Below are positions 5,696 to 13,783 of a stretch of 16,312 nt of DNA, piece after piece. Under the pieces are notes generated by a model. It made no database searches. It saw nothing but the letters and a program-made list of their open reading frames with translations, and was not told the origin of the DNA. The first letter of the stretch is position 1. Each line of letters opens with the position of its first letter. The stretch is from positions 1 through 16,312 of the forward strand of contig JAZUJX010000059.1 of NCBI GenBank assembly GCA_045642965.1. The letters run 5' to 3'. Both the position numbers and the translations under genes were made by a program. Origin of the DNA: Equadaptatus sp045642965. Lineage in GTDB: Bacteria > Synergistota > Synergistia > Synergistales > Synergistaceae.

Positions 5696-7588
5696 ATGCA
5701 GGACTCTTCAAAAATCAGAAATATAGCAATCATAGCCCATATTGACCACGGTAAGACGACGCTGATTGACGGAATATTCAAGGCGGCAAGGCTTTTCCGC
5801 GACAATCAGGTCGTTGAAGAACGCGTTATGGACGCAGGCTCGATAGAACGCGAGCGCGGCATAACGATAAAGTCAAAGCACTGTACGGTTGAATGGGGCG
5901 GCTACAAAATCAATATAGTAGACACACCGGGGCATGCCGATTTCTCGGGCGAAGTTGAGCGCGTCCTTTCAATGGTCGATTCCGTGCTTCTTCTTGTCGA
6001 TGCAAACGAAGGACCTATGCCCCAGACGCGCTACGTCCTTATGCATTCGCTCAGGCTCGGGCTGAAACCTATTGTCATTGTGAACAAGGTTGACCGTCCG
6101 AACGCCGACCCCGCAGGTGCGCTGGATAAGACCTTTGACCTGTTTATAGAGCTTGGCGCAACGGAAGAGCAGTGCGATTTCAAAGCTCTGTTCGGCTCCG
6201 GACTTCAGGGCTGGCTCGTCGATGATATGGACAGAATACCCGAAGGCGCTGGCGCGGGTATGGACGACCTTTTCAAAACGATTATCGAGCACGTTCCGGC
6301 GCCGGACGCCGATATGGAAAAGCCGTTCAAAATGCAGGTCTGCACGCTTACGTGGAGCGAATATCTCGGCCGTATAGGCTGCGGCAAAATTCTTCAGGGC
6401 AGGCTTAAAAAAGGCGACAAAATCGTGCGCACCCACACGCGCTGGAAGGATTACGACCAGACTGACTGGGAGGTTGTTTCAACCGACAACGCTTCCTGCA
6501 CGCACCTTTACGTCACCGACGGACTCGGCCGCGCAGAGGTTGAGGAGGCGGGAGCCGGCGACATTGTGTGGTTCACGGGACCTGAAAACATAGACCTCGG
6601 CGATACGATTACAGCGTCGGAAATAGCCGGCGAGGTAATGCCGCCGCTTGACATCGAAGAACCGACGGTTTCAATGCTTTTCCTCGTAAATACAAGTCCG
6701 TTCGCCGGACGCGACGGAAACGCCATTACGCTGCGCCAGCTTAAGGCGAGGCTTGACAGGGAGCTTAAGACAGACCCTGCGCTCCGCGTTGAGGACATTG
6801 GCAGGGCGGACGGCGTCAAGGTTTCGGGGCGCGGCGAACTGCATCTCGGCATAATTATCGAAGAAATTCGCCGCGAAGGCTCGGAAATCTGCGTTTCGGG
6901 TCCTGAGGTTATCGTACAGCAGGACGCGAACGGCAGAAAGCTTGAACCGTACGAAGAGCTTATTATCGACGTTCCGGAAGAATATCAGGGCGCTGTCATT
7001 CAGAAGCTTGCGCCGCGCAAGGGCGAGCTTACGAACATGGAAAACAACGGAACTGGCGTACTTCGTCTGCAGTTCAAAATTCCTACACGCGGACTCATAG
7101 GCTACCGCAGCGAATTCCTGACGGATACGCGCGGACTTGGAATTCTTGCCTCGCGCTTCATCGGCTATGAGCCGTGGGCAGGCGAAATCACGACGAGAAA
7201 CAGGGGCTCGCTTGTCAGCGTTGATACGGGACAGGCAACGAGCTACGCAATAGACAACATTCAGATACGCGGCACGATGTTTATCAAGCCGGGCGACGAG
7301 ATTTACAACGGACAGGTTGTCGGCGAATCCTCGCGCAACAGAGACCTTCCCGTCAATCCGTGCAAGGCGAAGCAGAAAACAAACTACCGTTCAGCCACAA
7401 AGGACATGATGATAGTTCTCGACGTTCCGCGCACAATGACGGTTGACAGCGCACTGGAATGGATTGCTTCGGACGAGCTTGTTGAAGTTACGCCGAATAA
7501 CGTCCGTATCAGGAAAATGATACTCGACCACAACGAGCGCAGAAAAGCGCGTATCAAGGCTGGTATCGTTGACGATGACGATGAGTAG
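5696..7588 (+). CDS. typA: Translational GTPase TypA/BipA
   Basis: Ribosome-associated GTPase of the EF-G superfamily, involved in 50S assembly and stress or cold adaptation in studied bacteria. The ATG at 5696 is preferred to the in-frame GTG at 5672 because AAGGA lies about 8 nt before it and the protein then starts as typical TypA proteins do. It has 630 residues, slightly longer than the usual 605-615. Motifs: P-loop AHIDHGKTT (14-22), switch I RERGITI (52-58), DTPGH (76-80), NKVD (130-133). Downstream are domain II, the domain III segment VSGRGELHLGIIIEEIRREG and the TypA-specific C-terminal part with RGLIGYRSEFLTDTRG and the stretch RSATKDMMIVLDVPRTM. Its stop overlaps the start of the DUF815 ATPase, so the two are cotranscribed. 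Confidence 0.97.
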   Translation: MQDSSKIRNIAIIAHIDHGKTTLIDGIFKAARLFRDNQVVEERVMDAGSIERERGITIKSKHCTVEWGGYKINIVDTPGHADFSGEVERVLSMVDSVLLLVDANEGPMPQTRYVLMHSLRLGLKPIVIVNKVDRPNADPAGALDKTFDLFIELGATEEQCDFKALFGSGLQGWLVDDMDRIPEGAGAGMDDLFKTIIEHVPAPDADMEKPFKMQVCTLTWSEYLGRIGCGKILQGRLKKGDKIVRTHTRWKDYDQTDWEVVSTDNASCTHLYVTDGLGRAEVEEAGAGDIVWFTGPENIDLGDTITASEIAGEVMPPLDIEEPTVSMLFLVNTSPFAGRDGNAITLRQLKARLDRELKTDPALRVEDIGRADGVKVSGRGELHLGIIIEEIRREGSEICVSGPEVIVQQDANGRKLEPYEELIIDVPEEYQGAVIQKLAPRKGELTNMENNGTGVLRLQFKIPTRGLIGYRSEFLTDTRGLGILASRFIGYEPWAGEITTRNRGSLVSVDTGQATSYAIDNIQIRGTMFIKPGDEIYNGQVVGESSRNRDLPVNPCKAKQKTNYRSATKDMMIVLDVPRTMTVDSALEWIASDELVEVTPNNVRIRKMILDHNERRKARIKAGIVDDDDE

Positions 7589-8861
7589 GCTGTTTGCGTT
7601 CCGCGCATTTAATAGCGACGAGACCTTTTGTACGGTTTCGTGCCTGATTGACAGGGTTACTGACCCGCTTCCCGACGTTGCGGGGCTTTGCTTTGACGAG
7701 GACGTTAGGGAATATTTTGACGCTGTGCACAGCATGGCTGAGTATGCAGAGCAGCTCGGCGCGGAGGGCAATCCGTGGCTGCTTTGGCTTGCCAGGCTTT
7801 TCGCGGAGACTGAAACGCCCTTTTCGCTTGCGAACGAGCGCAGAAAAACGGAAGACGGCAGCATAAAACGCATAGCAAAAGAGGAACTGGAACGGTTTGT
7901 CAAATACGCGCATTTTGACCTGAAGCAGCTGGACAAGCTTACGGAAACCGACTGGTTCGCTAAAACGGAAAAATTCGTGCCTATGCGCCGCGGAAAATCT
8001 GACGCGACCTGCAGAATTATGCGGCTTGCGGAGAAAATCGGCGCTGCGGAAAACGCCGACGCCCTTTATGCGGCGCTGGAAGATTTTTACGGTTCGTTCG
8101 GCGTCGGGCAGTACGCGTTTTACAAGGCATTCCGCTGGGACAAAAACACGCGCGGCATAGTTCCTGTGACGAACACCGAAGAAACGCGCCTTGACGGAAT
8201 TATCGGCTATGACGAGCAGAAGAAAACGCTCTGCGAAAACACCGAAGCTTTTATTGCTGGACTTCCCGCCAACAACGTTCTGCTCTATGGTGAAAGCGGA
8301 ACAGGCAAATCGACGTCAATCAAAGCCGTACTCAACGAATACGCCGCGCAGGGACTGCGTATGGTTGAAGTCTACAAGCACCAGATTGAAGATCTTGACG
8401 AAATCATAAATCAGATAAAGCGGCGCAATTACCGCTTTGTCCTCTATATGGACGACCTTTCTTTCGAGCAGTTTGAAATAGAATACAAATACCTCAAATC
8501 GTTCATTGAAGGCGGACTTGAAAAACGTCCTGACAACGTGCTTATCTACGCGACCTCAAACCGCCGCCACCTTATGAAAGAGAGCTGGAAGGACAAAGAG
8601 GATATGCAAGAAGATATGCACGAATCCGAAACGATGCAGGAAAAAATGTCGCTTGTCGACCGTTTCGGACTGCTCATCAGATTTATATCGCCTGCGCAGA
8701 AAGAATATCTTAACATCGTTCACGGTCTGGCAAGGGAATACGGCGTTGAAATCAACGAAGAACTTGACCTCGGCGCGATACGCTGGGAACTGAAACACGG
8801 CGGCTTCTCGGGACGCTCGGCAAGGCAGTTTATAGAGCATACGGCAGGAAAAAAGAAATAG
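7581..8861 (+). CDS. DUF815-family AAA+ ATPase
   Basis: A predicted cytosolic AAA+ ATPase of unknown cellular role. Three clustered starts are possible: TTG 7569, ATG 7575 and ATG 7581. ATG 7581 overlaps the typA stop by 8 bp, and no clear ribosome binding site is present, suggesting translational coupling. From 7581 the protein has 426 residues. The N-terminal ~200 residues are helical and carry no motif I recognise. The ATPase core has Walker A LLYGESGTGKST (234-245), Walker B FVLYMDDLSFE (286-296), sensor-1-like YATSNRR (323-329), LVDRFGL (358-364), which may hold an arginine finger, and GFSGRSARQF (408-417), resembling sensor 2. The short acidic, Met-rich stretch before LVDRFGL matches the usual family layout. 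Coupling to typA hints at, but does not prove, a translation-related role. Confidence 0.88.
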   Translation: MSRLFAFRAFNSDETFCTVSCLIDRVTDPLPDVAGLCFDEDVREYFDAVHSMAEYAEQLGAEGNPWLLWLARLFAETETPFSLANERRKTEDGSIKRIAKEELERFVKYAHFDLKQLDKLTETDWFAKTEKFVPMRRGKSDATCRIMRLAEKIGAAENADALYAALEDFYGSFGVGQYAFYKAFRWDKNTRGIVPVTNTEETRLDGIIGYDEQKKTLCENTEAFIAGLPANNVLLYGESGTGKSTSIKAVLNEYAAQGLRMVEVYKHQIEDLDEIINQIKRRNYRFVLYMDDLSFEQFEIEYKYLKSFIEGGLEKRPDNVLIYATSNRRHLMKESWKDKEDMQEDMHESETMQEKMSLVDRFGLLIRFISPAQKEYLNIVHGLAREYGVEINEELDLGAIRWELKHGGFSGRSARQFIEHTAGKKK

Positions 8862-8880
8862 CTGACTTCGGAATTATATT

Positions 8881-8910
8881 AAAAGGCTTTGCTTAGGCAG
8901 GGTCTTTTTT
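8881..8910 (+). terminator. Weak intrinsic terminator after the DUF815 gene
   Basis: AAAAGGC (8881-8887) can pair with GTCTTTT (8902-8908; one G-T wobble) and the pairing runs into a six-T tract. The stem is A+T-rich and the loop is long, so efficiency is doubtful. Confidence 0.4.
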
Positions 8911-8939
8911 GTACCTTCTTGAATTTTTTTCAAATTTGT

Positions 8940-8969
8940 TTTACAATTACGCCGTTTTGTAAATATGGT
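8940..8969 (+). promoter_or_regulatory. Possible promoter of the pdxA-like gene
   Basis: TTTACA (8940-8945) and TATGGT (8964-8969) are spaced 18 bp. The -10 is only a partial match. CATTAT at 8971-8976 is an alternative. Confidence 0.35.
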
Positions 8970-9010
8970 CCATTATCTGACAACATTTATCTTTAGAGGC
9001 GGTGTTCAGT

Positions 9011-10057
9011 ATGCGTTACACACTTGGAATAACAATGGGAGATCCGGCAGGCATTGGTGCGGAGATAACGGTCAAGGCTCTTTCGGACAAGGCGGTCTAC
9101 GAGCGCTGCGTTCCCGTAGTGATAGGCGACGGCGCGGTTTTGAGAAAAATGCTGCACTGCAGCAATGAGGTGCTTGCGATAAATACGATCAAAAGCCCTG
9201 CGGAAGCAAAGGGACATTTCGGTGTCATCGACTTGATAGACCTCGGAATGATTCAGGAAGGCGGCTGGGAGTTTGGCAAGGTGCAGAAGAACTGCGGAGA
9301 TGCCTCCTTTAATTACGTTACGACTGGCATAGAGCTTGCGATGAAGGGCGAACTGCACGCGGTTGTCACAGGACCTATCAACAAGGAAGCAATCAACCTT
9401 GCGGGACACGCCTACGCCGGACATACGGAAATTTTTGCCAAATACACGGGCACGGAAGATTACGGAATGCTTCTTACAGCGCCCGGGCTCCGCGTTGTTC
9501 ACGTTACGACGCACGTTTCGATGAGAGGGGCCTGCGACGTTATCCGCGAACATCCCGAACGCGTTGAAACGACGATAGAGCTTGCAAAAGAGGCTATGCA
9601 TCTGCTCGGCAACGACAACCCGCGCATAGCTGTCGCCGGACTTAACGCGCACTGCTCGGAGCACGGACTTTTCGGAGACGAGGAAAACGTTTCGATTATT
9701 CCCGCGATTGAAAAATGCCGCGCAAAAGGCATTGACGTTGACGGTCCCATTCCGCCTGACACAGTTTTTGTTAAGGCGATTGCCGGAAAGTACGATATAG
9801 TTGTCGCCATGTATCACGACCAGGGACATATACCTCTCAAGCTTTGCGGTTTCAAGCTTGACTCAAAGACGAACAAATTCACTGCCATGTCGGGTGTGAA
9901 CATCACCGTCGGACTTCCGATTATCCGCACGAGCGTTGACCACGGAACCGCTTTTGGCCACGCAGGCATGGGGTTTGCCAACGAACAGAGCCTTGTTGAC
10001 GCGATTTACACAGCGTGCGATATGGCGGCGGTAAAATTCGGCACGAAAAATGACTAA
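9011..10057 (+). CDS. pdxA2: PdxA-family dehydrogenase, probably PdxA2-type (4-phospho-threonate/erythronate)
   Basis: NAD-dependent metal-requiring oxidative decarboxylase of the PdxA family. The ATG at 9011 has AGAGG at 8995-8999; an in-frame GTG at 9002 is less likely. Length is 348 residues. Family motifs: GITMGDPAGIGAEI (6-19), VVTGPINKEAINLAGHAYAG (118-137), THVSMR (167-172), LNAHCSEHGLFGDEE (211-225), GPIPPDTVF (245-253), YHDQGHIPLK (268-277), NITVGLPIIRTSVDHGTAF (297-315). Likely metal ligands are His168, His214 and His269. Canonical PdxA makes pyridoxine precursor from 4-phosphohydroxy-L-threonine. Here the stop overlaps a DUF1537 kinase start by 8 bp, the context established for PdxA2 enzymes that turn 4-phospho-D-threonate or -erythronate into dihydroxyacetone phosphate and CO2. 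Subfamily assignment rests on that neighbour. Confidence 0.85.
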   Translation: MRYTLGITMGDPAGIGAEITVKALSDKAVYERCVPVVIGDGAVLRKMLHCSNEVLAINTIKSPAEAKGHFGVIDLIDLGMIQEGGWEFGKVQKNCGDASFNYVTTGIELAMKGELHAVVTGPINKEAINLAGHAYAGHTEIFAKYTGTEDYGMLLTAPGLRVVHVTTHVSMRGACDVIREHPERVETTIELAKEAMHLLGNDNPRIAVAGLNAHCSEHGLFGDEENVSIIPAIEKCRAKGIDVDGPIPPDTVFVKAIAGKYDIVVAMYHDQGHIPLKLCGFKLDSKTNKFTAMSGVNITVGLPIIRTSVDHGTAFGHAGMGFANEQSLVDAIYTACDMAAVKFGTKND

Positions 10058-11213
10058 ACTTCTCGTCCTTGCCGACGATTTCACCGGCGCTCTTGACACC
10101 GGCGTTCAGTTCGCAAAGGCAGGGATAGCGACCTCCGTGCTTTTTTCGGGCGGCTGCGGAAAGCTCGCGGATTATCCCGCCGAAGCTCTTGTGGTTGACC
10201 TCGAAAGCCGTCACGACGCGCCTGAAACAGCCTATAAAAAGGTGTTTGAAATTGCAGAAAAGGCGTGTGCAGAGGGCGTAAAATATTTTTACAAAAAGAC
10301 TGACTCGGCGCTTCGCGGCAACATAGGCGCCGAGCTTTCCGCGCTATTGAAAGCCGTTGGGGCTCCCGTACTGGAGTTTGTCCCTGCGTTTCCGAAAAAC
10401 GGACGCACTACAAAGGGCGGGGTTCAGTACGTATCAGGTGTTGAAACGGCGAAATCTGTTTTCGGCGCGGACCCTTTCAATCCTGTTAAACATTCCTATA
10501 TACCGGACATAATCGCCGAGCAGTCAGACGTTAAGGTTGCGCTTGCCGAAGCGCTATCAGAGCCTTTTATCCGCGTTCATGACGCTGAAACGGAAGAAGA
10601 TTTGCGCTTGGCGGCTGAAAAAATGACGGAAACAACGGCTCTGTCCGGCTGCGCAGGCTTTGCGGAATATCTTCCGAAGCTTTTGGGGCTTGACTGCGGC
10701 GGAGCGGAGAGAAAAAGACTTTCAGGCAGGGCAAAAATTCTGCTCGTGTCAGGCAGTGTGAACGCGATAACGCTTGCCCAGCTGAAAGAAGCGGCAAAGG
10801 AAATTGAGATATTCATGCTTGACGCCGGTGATGAAAAAATTGAACGGTGCTTTGCCGAAAAGGGCGCCGCTGTTATCTCCTCGGCAGACTGCGAAAAAGA
10901 ACCCGATCTGTCGGCTTATTCGGTGGAACAGCTTGAAAAGCTGAGGCTTGAAACCTCCGAGAAAATATCGGAGAAGACAAAGCGGCTTTTTGAAAAGCTT
11001 TGCCCCGACCTGCTTGCGATTTTCGGCGGCGACACTTTGATACAGACTGTCAGAAGGCTTGGCTGTACGGAAATAACGCCGCTTTGCGAAATATCCTCCG
11101 GTACGGTGCTCTGCAGGGCGAAAAACGCCGAACGCGAATTTCTTCTCGTATCCAAATCAGGCGGCTTTGGCGGCAAAAACATCGTAAAAGAAATTATGGA
11201 ATTTGAATATTAA
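10050..11213 (+). CDS. dtnK: DUF1537 four-carbon acid sugar kinase
   Basis: Predicted ATP-dependent kinase that phosphorylates C4 of D-threonate or D-erythronate, feeding the PdxA-type enzyme encoded just upstream. The start overlaps the pdxA-like stop (ATGACTAA) with no good ribosome binding site, so translation is probably coupled. The protein has 387 residues, a little short of the usual 400-480. The N-terminal DUF1537 domain shows LADDFTGALDTGVQFAKAG (7-25) and YKKTDSALRGNIGAEL (81-96), and the proline-rich VPAFPKNGRTTKGG segment (111-124). The C-terminal nucleotide-binding domain has FGGDT (325-329), SSGTVL (349-354) and KSGGFGG (369-375). No transporter or transcription regulator accompanies the pair, unlike many acid-sugar loci. 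Substrate, and hence the symbol, is inferred. A strong terminator follows. Confidence 0.82.
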   Translation: MTKLLVLADDFTGALDTGVQFAKAGIATSVLFSGGCGKLADYPAEALVVDLESRHDAPETAYKKVFEIAEKACAEGVKYFYKKTDSALRGNIGAELSALLKAVGAPVLEFVPAFPKNGRTTKGGVQYVSGVETAKSVFGADPFNPVKHSYIPDIIAEQSDVKVALAEALSEPFIRVHDAETEEDLRLAAEKMTETTALSGCAGFAEYLPKLLGLDCGGAERKRLSGRAKILLVSGSVNAITLAQLKEAAKEIEIFMLDAGDEKIERCFAEKGAAVISSADCEKEPDLSAYSVEQLEKLRLETSEKISEKTKRLFEKLCPDLLAIFGGDTLIQTVRRLGCTEITPLCEISSGTVLCRAKNAEREFLLVSKSGGFGGKNIVKEIMEFEY

Positions 11214-11227
11214 AGTGTCTGCAAATT

Positions 11228-11259
11228 AAATCCGCTCAGTACTCTGAGCGGATTTTTTT
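11228..11259. terminator. Strong, probably bidirectional terminator between convergent genes
   Basis: AAATCCGCTCAG (11228-11239) and CTGAGCGGATTT (11244-11255) form a perfect 12-bp stem with loop TACT, followed by a seven-T run for the plus strand. Read from the minus strand, the stem is followed by AATTT, so it may also end dedA transcripts. The core resembles the terminator after recA. Confidence 0.92.
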
Positions 11260-11281
11260 GTTGCAGTTATTATTCGGAAAT

Positions 11282-11908
11282 CTATTTTCCCTTTTTTCTT
11301 TTATAACGTACGACGTAGATTACGACAAGCAGTATGCAGCCGGCGATGAGTCCGAAAGATATTTTTTTGAGCTCGGCGTGTATGAGCGCTTCGTTGTTGC
11401 CGAGGAAATAGCCGAGCAGCGCAAGAATGACGACCCATATTCCGCTGCCGAGAGCCGTGTAGGCGCAGAACTGCTTCATGTCCATACGCGCAAGCCCTGC
11501 CGGAAGCGAAATATACTGGCGGATAACGGGCAGCAGCCTACCCGTAAAGGTGCTTATATGCCCGTGTTTTGCGAAGAAATCTTCCGCCTTGTCGAGAGAT
11601 TCTTTGCTGATGAACAGATATTTGCCGTACTTCTCAAGAAAGGGACGCCCCCAGCGGACTGCGAGCCAGTAGTTGAAAAGAGCGCCGAGTATGCTGCCGA
11701 GTATGCCGAAAAATATTGCGGCGAGCAGGCTCATCTCGCCTTTGCTTGCAAGATAGCCCGCAGGCGGCATTACGACCTCGCTCGGGAAAGGGAAGCAGGA
11801 GGACTCAAGGAACATAAGCCCCGTTATTCCGAAATATCCGAGCCTGCCTATTGTTGCCACAAGCCATGCGATGAAAGTGTGAAATAGAGCTGCCGCGTAT
11901 GAAAGCAT
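11282..11908 (-). CDS. dedA: DedA/SNARE-associated family membrane protein
   Basis: A 208-residue polytopic inner-membrane protein of the DedA (VTT domain) superfamily, members of which act as lipid flippases, including for undecaprenyl phosphate, and support membrane homeostasis. The ATG (complement of 11906-11908) is preceded by GGAGGA (complement near 11917-11922) with good spacing; a longer frame upstream would cross the promoter. Hydrophobic segments lie near residues 10-37, 60-85, 135-170 and 184-200. Diagnostic features are LESSCFPFPSEVVMPPAG (34-51), a small-residue-rich GILGSILGALFNYWLAVRWG (68-87) and FTGRLLPVIRQYISLPAG (121-138) with Arg124 and Arg130. A basic tail RYKRKKGK is probably cytoplasmic. 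It is transcribed divergently from rimO and convergently with the kinase gene. Confidence 0.93.
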   Translation of the reverse strand: MLSYAAALFHTFIAWLVATIGRLGYFGITGLMFLESSCFPFPSEVVMPPAGYLASKGEMSLLAAIFFGILGSILGALFNYWLAVRWGRPFLEKYGKYLFISKESLDKAEDFFAKHGHISTFTGRLLPVIRQYISLPAGLARMDMKQFCAYTALGSGIWVVILALLGYFLGNNEALIHAELKKISFGLIAGCILLVVIYVVRYKRKKGK

Positions 11909-11943
11909 AATTTTTTCCTCCGTATCGTTTGTGACAATAGTAT

Positions 11944-11972
11944 ATCGTAAAATCGGCAAAATCTGTTGTAAA
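11944..11972 (-). promoter_or_regulatory. Possible dedA promoter
   Basis: On the minus strand TTTACA (11967-11972) and TACGAT (11944-11949) are spaced 17 bp. TATACT (11939-11944) is an alternative -10 without a well-spaced -35. It overlaps the rimO promoter on the other strand. Confidence 0.4.
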
Positions 11973-11974
11973 AT
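11945..11974 (+). promoter_or_regulatory. Possible rimO operon promoter
   Basis: TAAAAT (11969-11974) matches five of six -10 bases. The -35 (TCGTAA, 11945-11950, 18 bp away) is poor. The 99-bp divergent gap with dedA must hold both promoters, and they appear to overlap. Confidence 0.4.
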
Positions 11975-12007
11975 AATTGCGTCAGAAAAATGTAAGGGGT
12001 TTTTGCC

Positions 12008-13294
12008 GTGAAGATTTTCATTTTAAGCCTTGGCTGCGCTAAAAACAGAGTAGACAGCGAATGTCTTGCGGGCGAACTGCGCCGTGCGGGGCACGTTTTG
12101 ACCGGCAGCGCGGAGGAAGCCGAGGCGGCGATAGTGAATACCTGCGGTTTTATTCAGCCCGCAGTGGAAGAAAATATAGCCGCTATTTTTGACCTTGAGG
12201 AACTCAAAGCAAAGGGACAGTTCAAAAAAATCGGCGTTGTCGGCTGCCTTTTCAACCGCTACGGAGCGGAGCTTGCCGTCGGTTTCAAAACGGTTGATTT
12301 CTGGGCTGAAAGCGAAGCGTGGGACAAGGTGCTTGAAGCTCTCGGAAACAAAGCTTCCGTGTCAAGAACGCGTGCCAATCTGCCTGATTCGCCGTTTTTC
12401 ACCCGTTATCTGAAAATCAGCGAAGGCTGCGATAACAGATGTACGTATTGCGCGATACCGTCAATAAGAGGAAAACTGCGCAGTCTGCCTGCCAAAACGA
12501 TAGTTGATGAGGCTGTGCGTCTTGCGGAAGAGGGCGCTCGGGAGCTTTGCGTCGTAGGTCAGGATCTTACCGCGTACGGCATGGATTTTGACGGAAAATC
12601 AAGGCTGACGGAACTGCTTGACGCGCTTGAAGACAATCTGCCTGACGGTGTTATGCTCCGTCTGCTTTATCTGCATCCCGACAGGGTTACACCGAAGCTT
12701 CTTGAACGCGTTGTGTCCGGAAGAAAAATCCTGAATTATCTTGACATACCGGTTCAGCATGCGGACGAGGGTATTCTTGCCGCAATGAACAGAGGAATAA
12801 GCAAAAAACGTCTTGAAGATATTTTCAGCTGCGCCCGCTCGCTTGACCCTGATTTTGCGCTGCGGACGACCTGCATGGTCGGTTTCCCCGGAGAAACGGC
12901 GCGTTCTTTCGGACATCTGCTTGGTTTTCTTGAGAAGGTACAGTTTGACAGAGCCGGAGCCTTTACCTATTTTGCGGAGGAAGGCACCGACGCCGCTTCA
13001 ATGCCGAAGCAGGTCAGAAATTCAACCAAGGAACGCCGCCTTGCCGAACTTATGGAGCTTCAGGAAGAAATATCCTTTGCCCGCCAGCAGCGTTTTGTCG
13101 GACGCACGCTTGACGTTCTGGTTGAAAAAACGGACGGAAATTACGCTGAGGGCAGAAGCTTCCGCGAGGCTCCCGATGTTGACGGAATAATTGAAATAGA
13201 CGGTGCGCGGAACGACCTTAAAGCGGGCGACGTAATAGAGGTGAAGATAAAAGACGCAATGCCGCATGACCTTACAGGGGAAGAGGTGCAGTAA
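12008..13294 (+). CDS. rimO: Ribosomal protein uS12 methylthiotransferase RimO
   Basis: Radical SAM enzyme with two iron-sulfur clusters that adds a methylthio group to the conserved Asp of ribosomal protein S12. The GTG start has AAGGGG (11994-11999) 8 nt upstream. The protein has 428 residues, normal length. The N-terminal MTTase domain begins SLGCAKNRVDSE, with cluster cysteines Cys10, Cys46 and Cys80. The radical SAM domain has CDNRCTYC (Cys141, Cys145, Cys148) followed by AIPSIRGKLRS, which separates RimO from the tRNA enzyme MiaB. A C-terminal TRAM-type domain spans roughly 365-425. It heads a packed operon: its TAA is directly followed by the ATG of pgpA. Confidence 0.95.
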   Translation: MKIFILSLGCAKNRVDSECLAGELRRAGHVLTGSAEEAEAAIVNTCGFIQPAVEENIAAIFDLEELKAKGQFKKIGVVGCLFNRYGAELAVGFKTVDFWAESEAWDKVLEALGNKASVSRTRANLPDSPFFTRYLKISEGCDNRCTYCAIPSIRGKLRSLPAKTIVDEAVRLAEEGARELCVVGQDLTAYGMDFDGKSRLTELLDALEDNLPDGVMLRLLYLHPDRVTPKLLERVVSGRKILNYLDIPVQHADEGILAAMNRGISKKRLEDIFSCARSLDPDFALRTTCMVGFPGETARSFGHLLGFLEKVQFDRAGAFTYFAEEGTDAASMPKQVRNSTKERRLAELMELQEEISFARQQRFVGRTLDVLVEKTDGNYAEGRSFREAPDVDGIIEIDGARNDLKAGDVIEVKIKDAMPHDLTGEEVQ

Positions 13295-13783
13295 ATGACT
13301 GAAATTACAAAGGCGGTTAAAAGCTGGTACGGAATGATAGCAACGTTTTTCACGCTCGGCTGTTTCTCGCGAATGCCTGGAACTGTAGGTTCAATGGCTG
13401 CGTGTGTTATATGGCTGGCGTTCGGAGGAGTTCCTTGCTGGGCAATTTTGCTTGTTATCGTTCTCGGCTGCATTGCCGCTGACAAATACGAAAAGGAAAG
13501 CGGCCGCACAGACCCTGGCGAATGTGTTATAGACGAGGTCGCCGGCTACTGGATTTCCGCGTACGGTCTTGGAATGAATTTCGCGGTTGTCGCGCTTTTC
13601 GCGTTCAGAATAATAGACATACTTAAGCCGTTCCCCGTGAACAAAGCTGAAAAACTTCAGGGCGGTATCGGCATTATGGCTGACGATATAGTCGGCGGCG
13701 TTATAGTCAATCTTCTGCTCAGGCTCCTTTACAGCTTCTTTGTTCAGGGCGGAATGCAGACTTTGCTTGGTATTGTGAAATGA
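13295..13783 (+). CDS. pgpA: Phosphatidylglycerophosphatase A
   Basis: Membrane phosphatase that dephosphorylates phosphatidylglycerophosphate to phosphatidylglycerol. The ATG follows the rimO stop with no gap; GAGG (13283-13286) serves as ribosome binding site. The 162-residue length is typical. Signatures are FSRMPGTVGSMAA (24-36), the acidic motif ECVIDEVAGYW (74-84), FRIIDILKPFPV (108-119) and GIGIMADDIVGGV (128-140), matching the PgpA active-site layout. Hydrophobic stretches near 28-65, 82-110 and 135-155 fit an integral membrane enzyme. Its TGA overlaps the next ATG (ATGA). Confidence 0.92.
   Translation: MTEITKAVKSWYGMIATFFTLGCFSRMPGTVGSMAACVIWLAFGGVPCWAILLVIVLGCIAADKYEKESGRTDPGECVIDEVAGYWISAYGLGMNFAVVALFAFRIIDILKPFPVNKAEKLQGGIGIMADDIVGGVIVNLLLRLLYSFFVQGGMQTLLGIVK

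Noticed and set aside
9002..9829. Minus-strand open frame of about 278 codons opposite the pdxA-like gene
   Set aside because: Antisense shadow of a gene with clear PdxA motifs; no ribosome binding site or known domain.
11258..11887. Plus-strand open frame of 209 codons opposite dedA
   Set aside because: It is antisense to a clear DedA-family protein, starts inside the terminator region, and shows no family motif.
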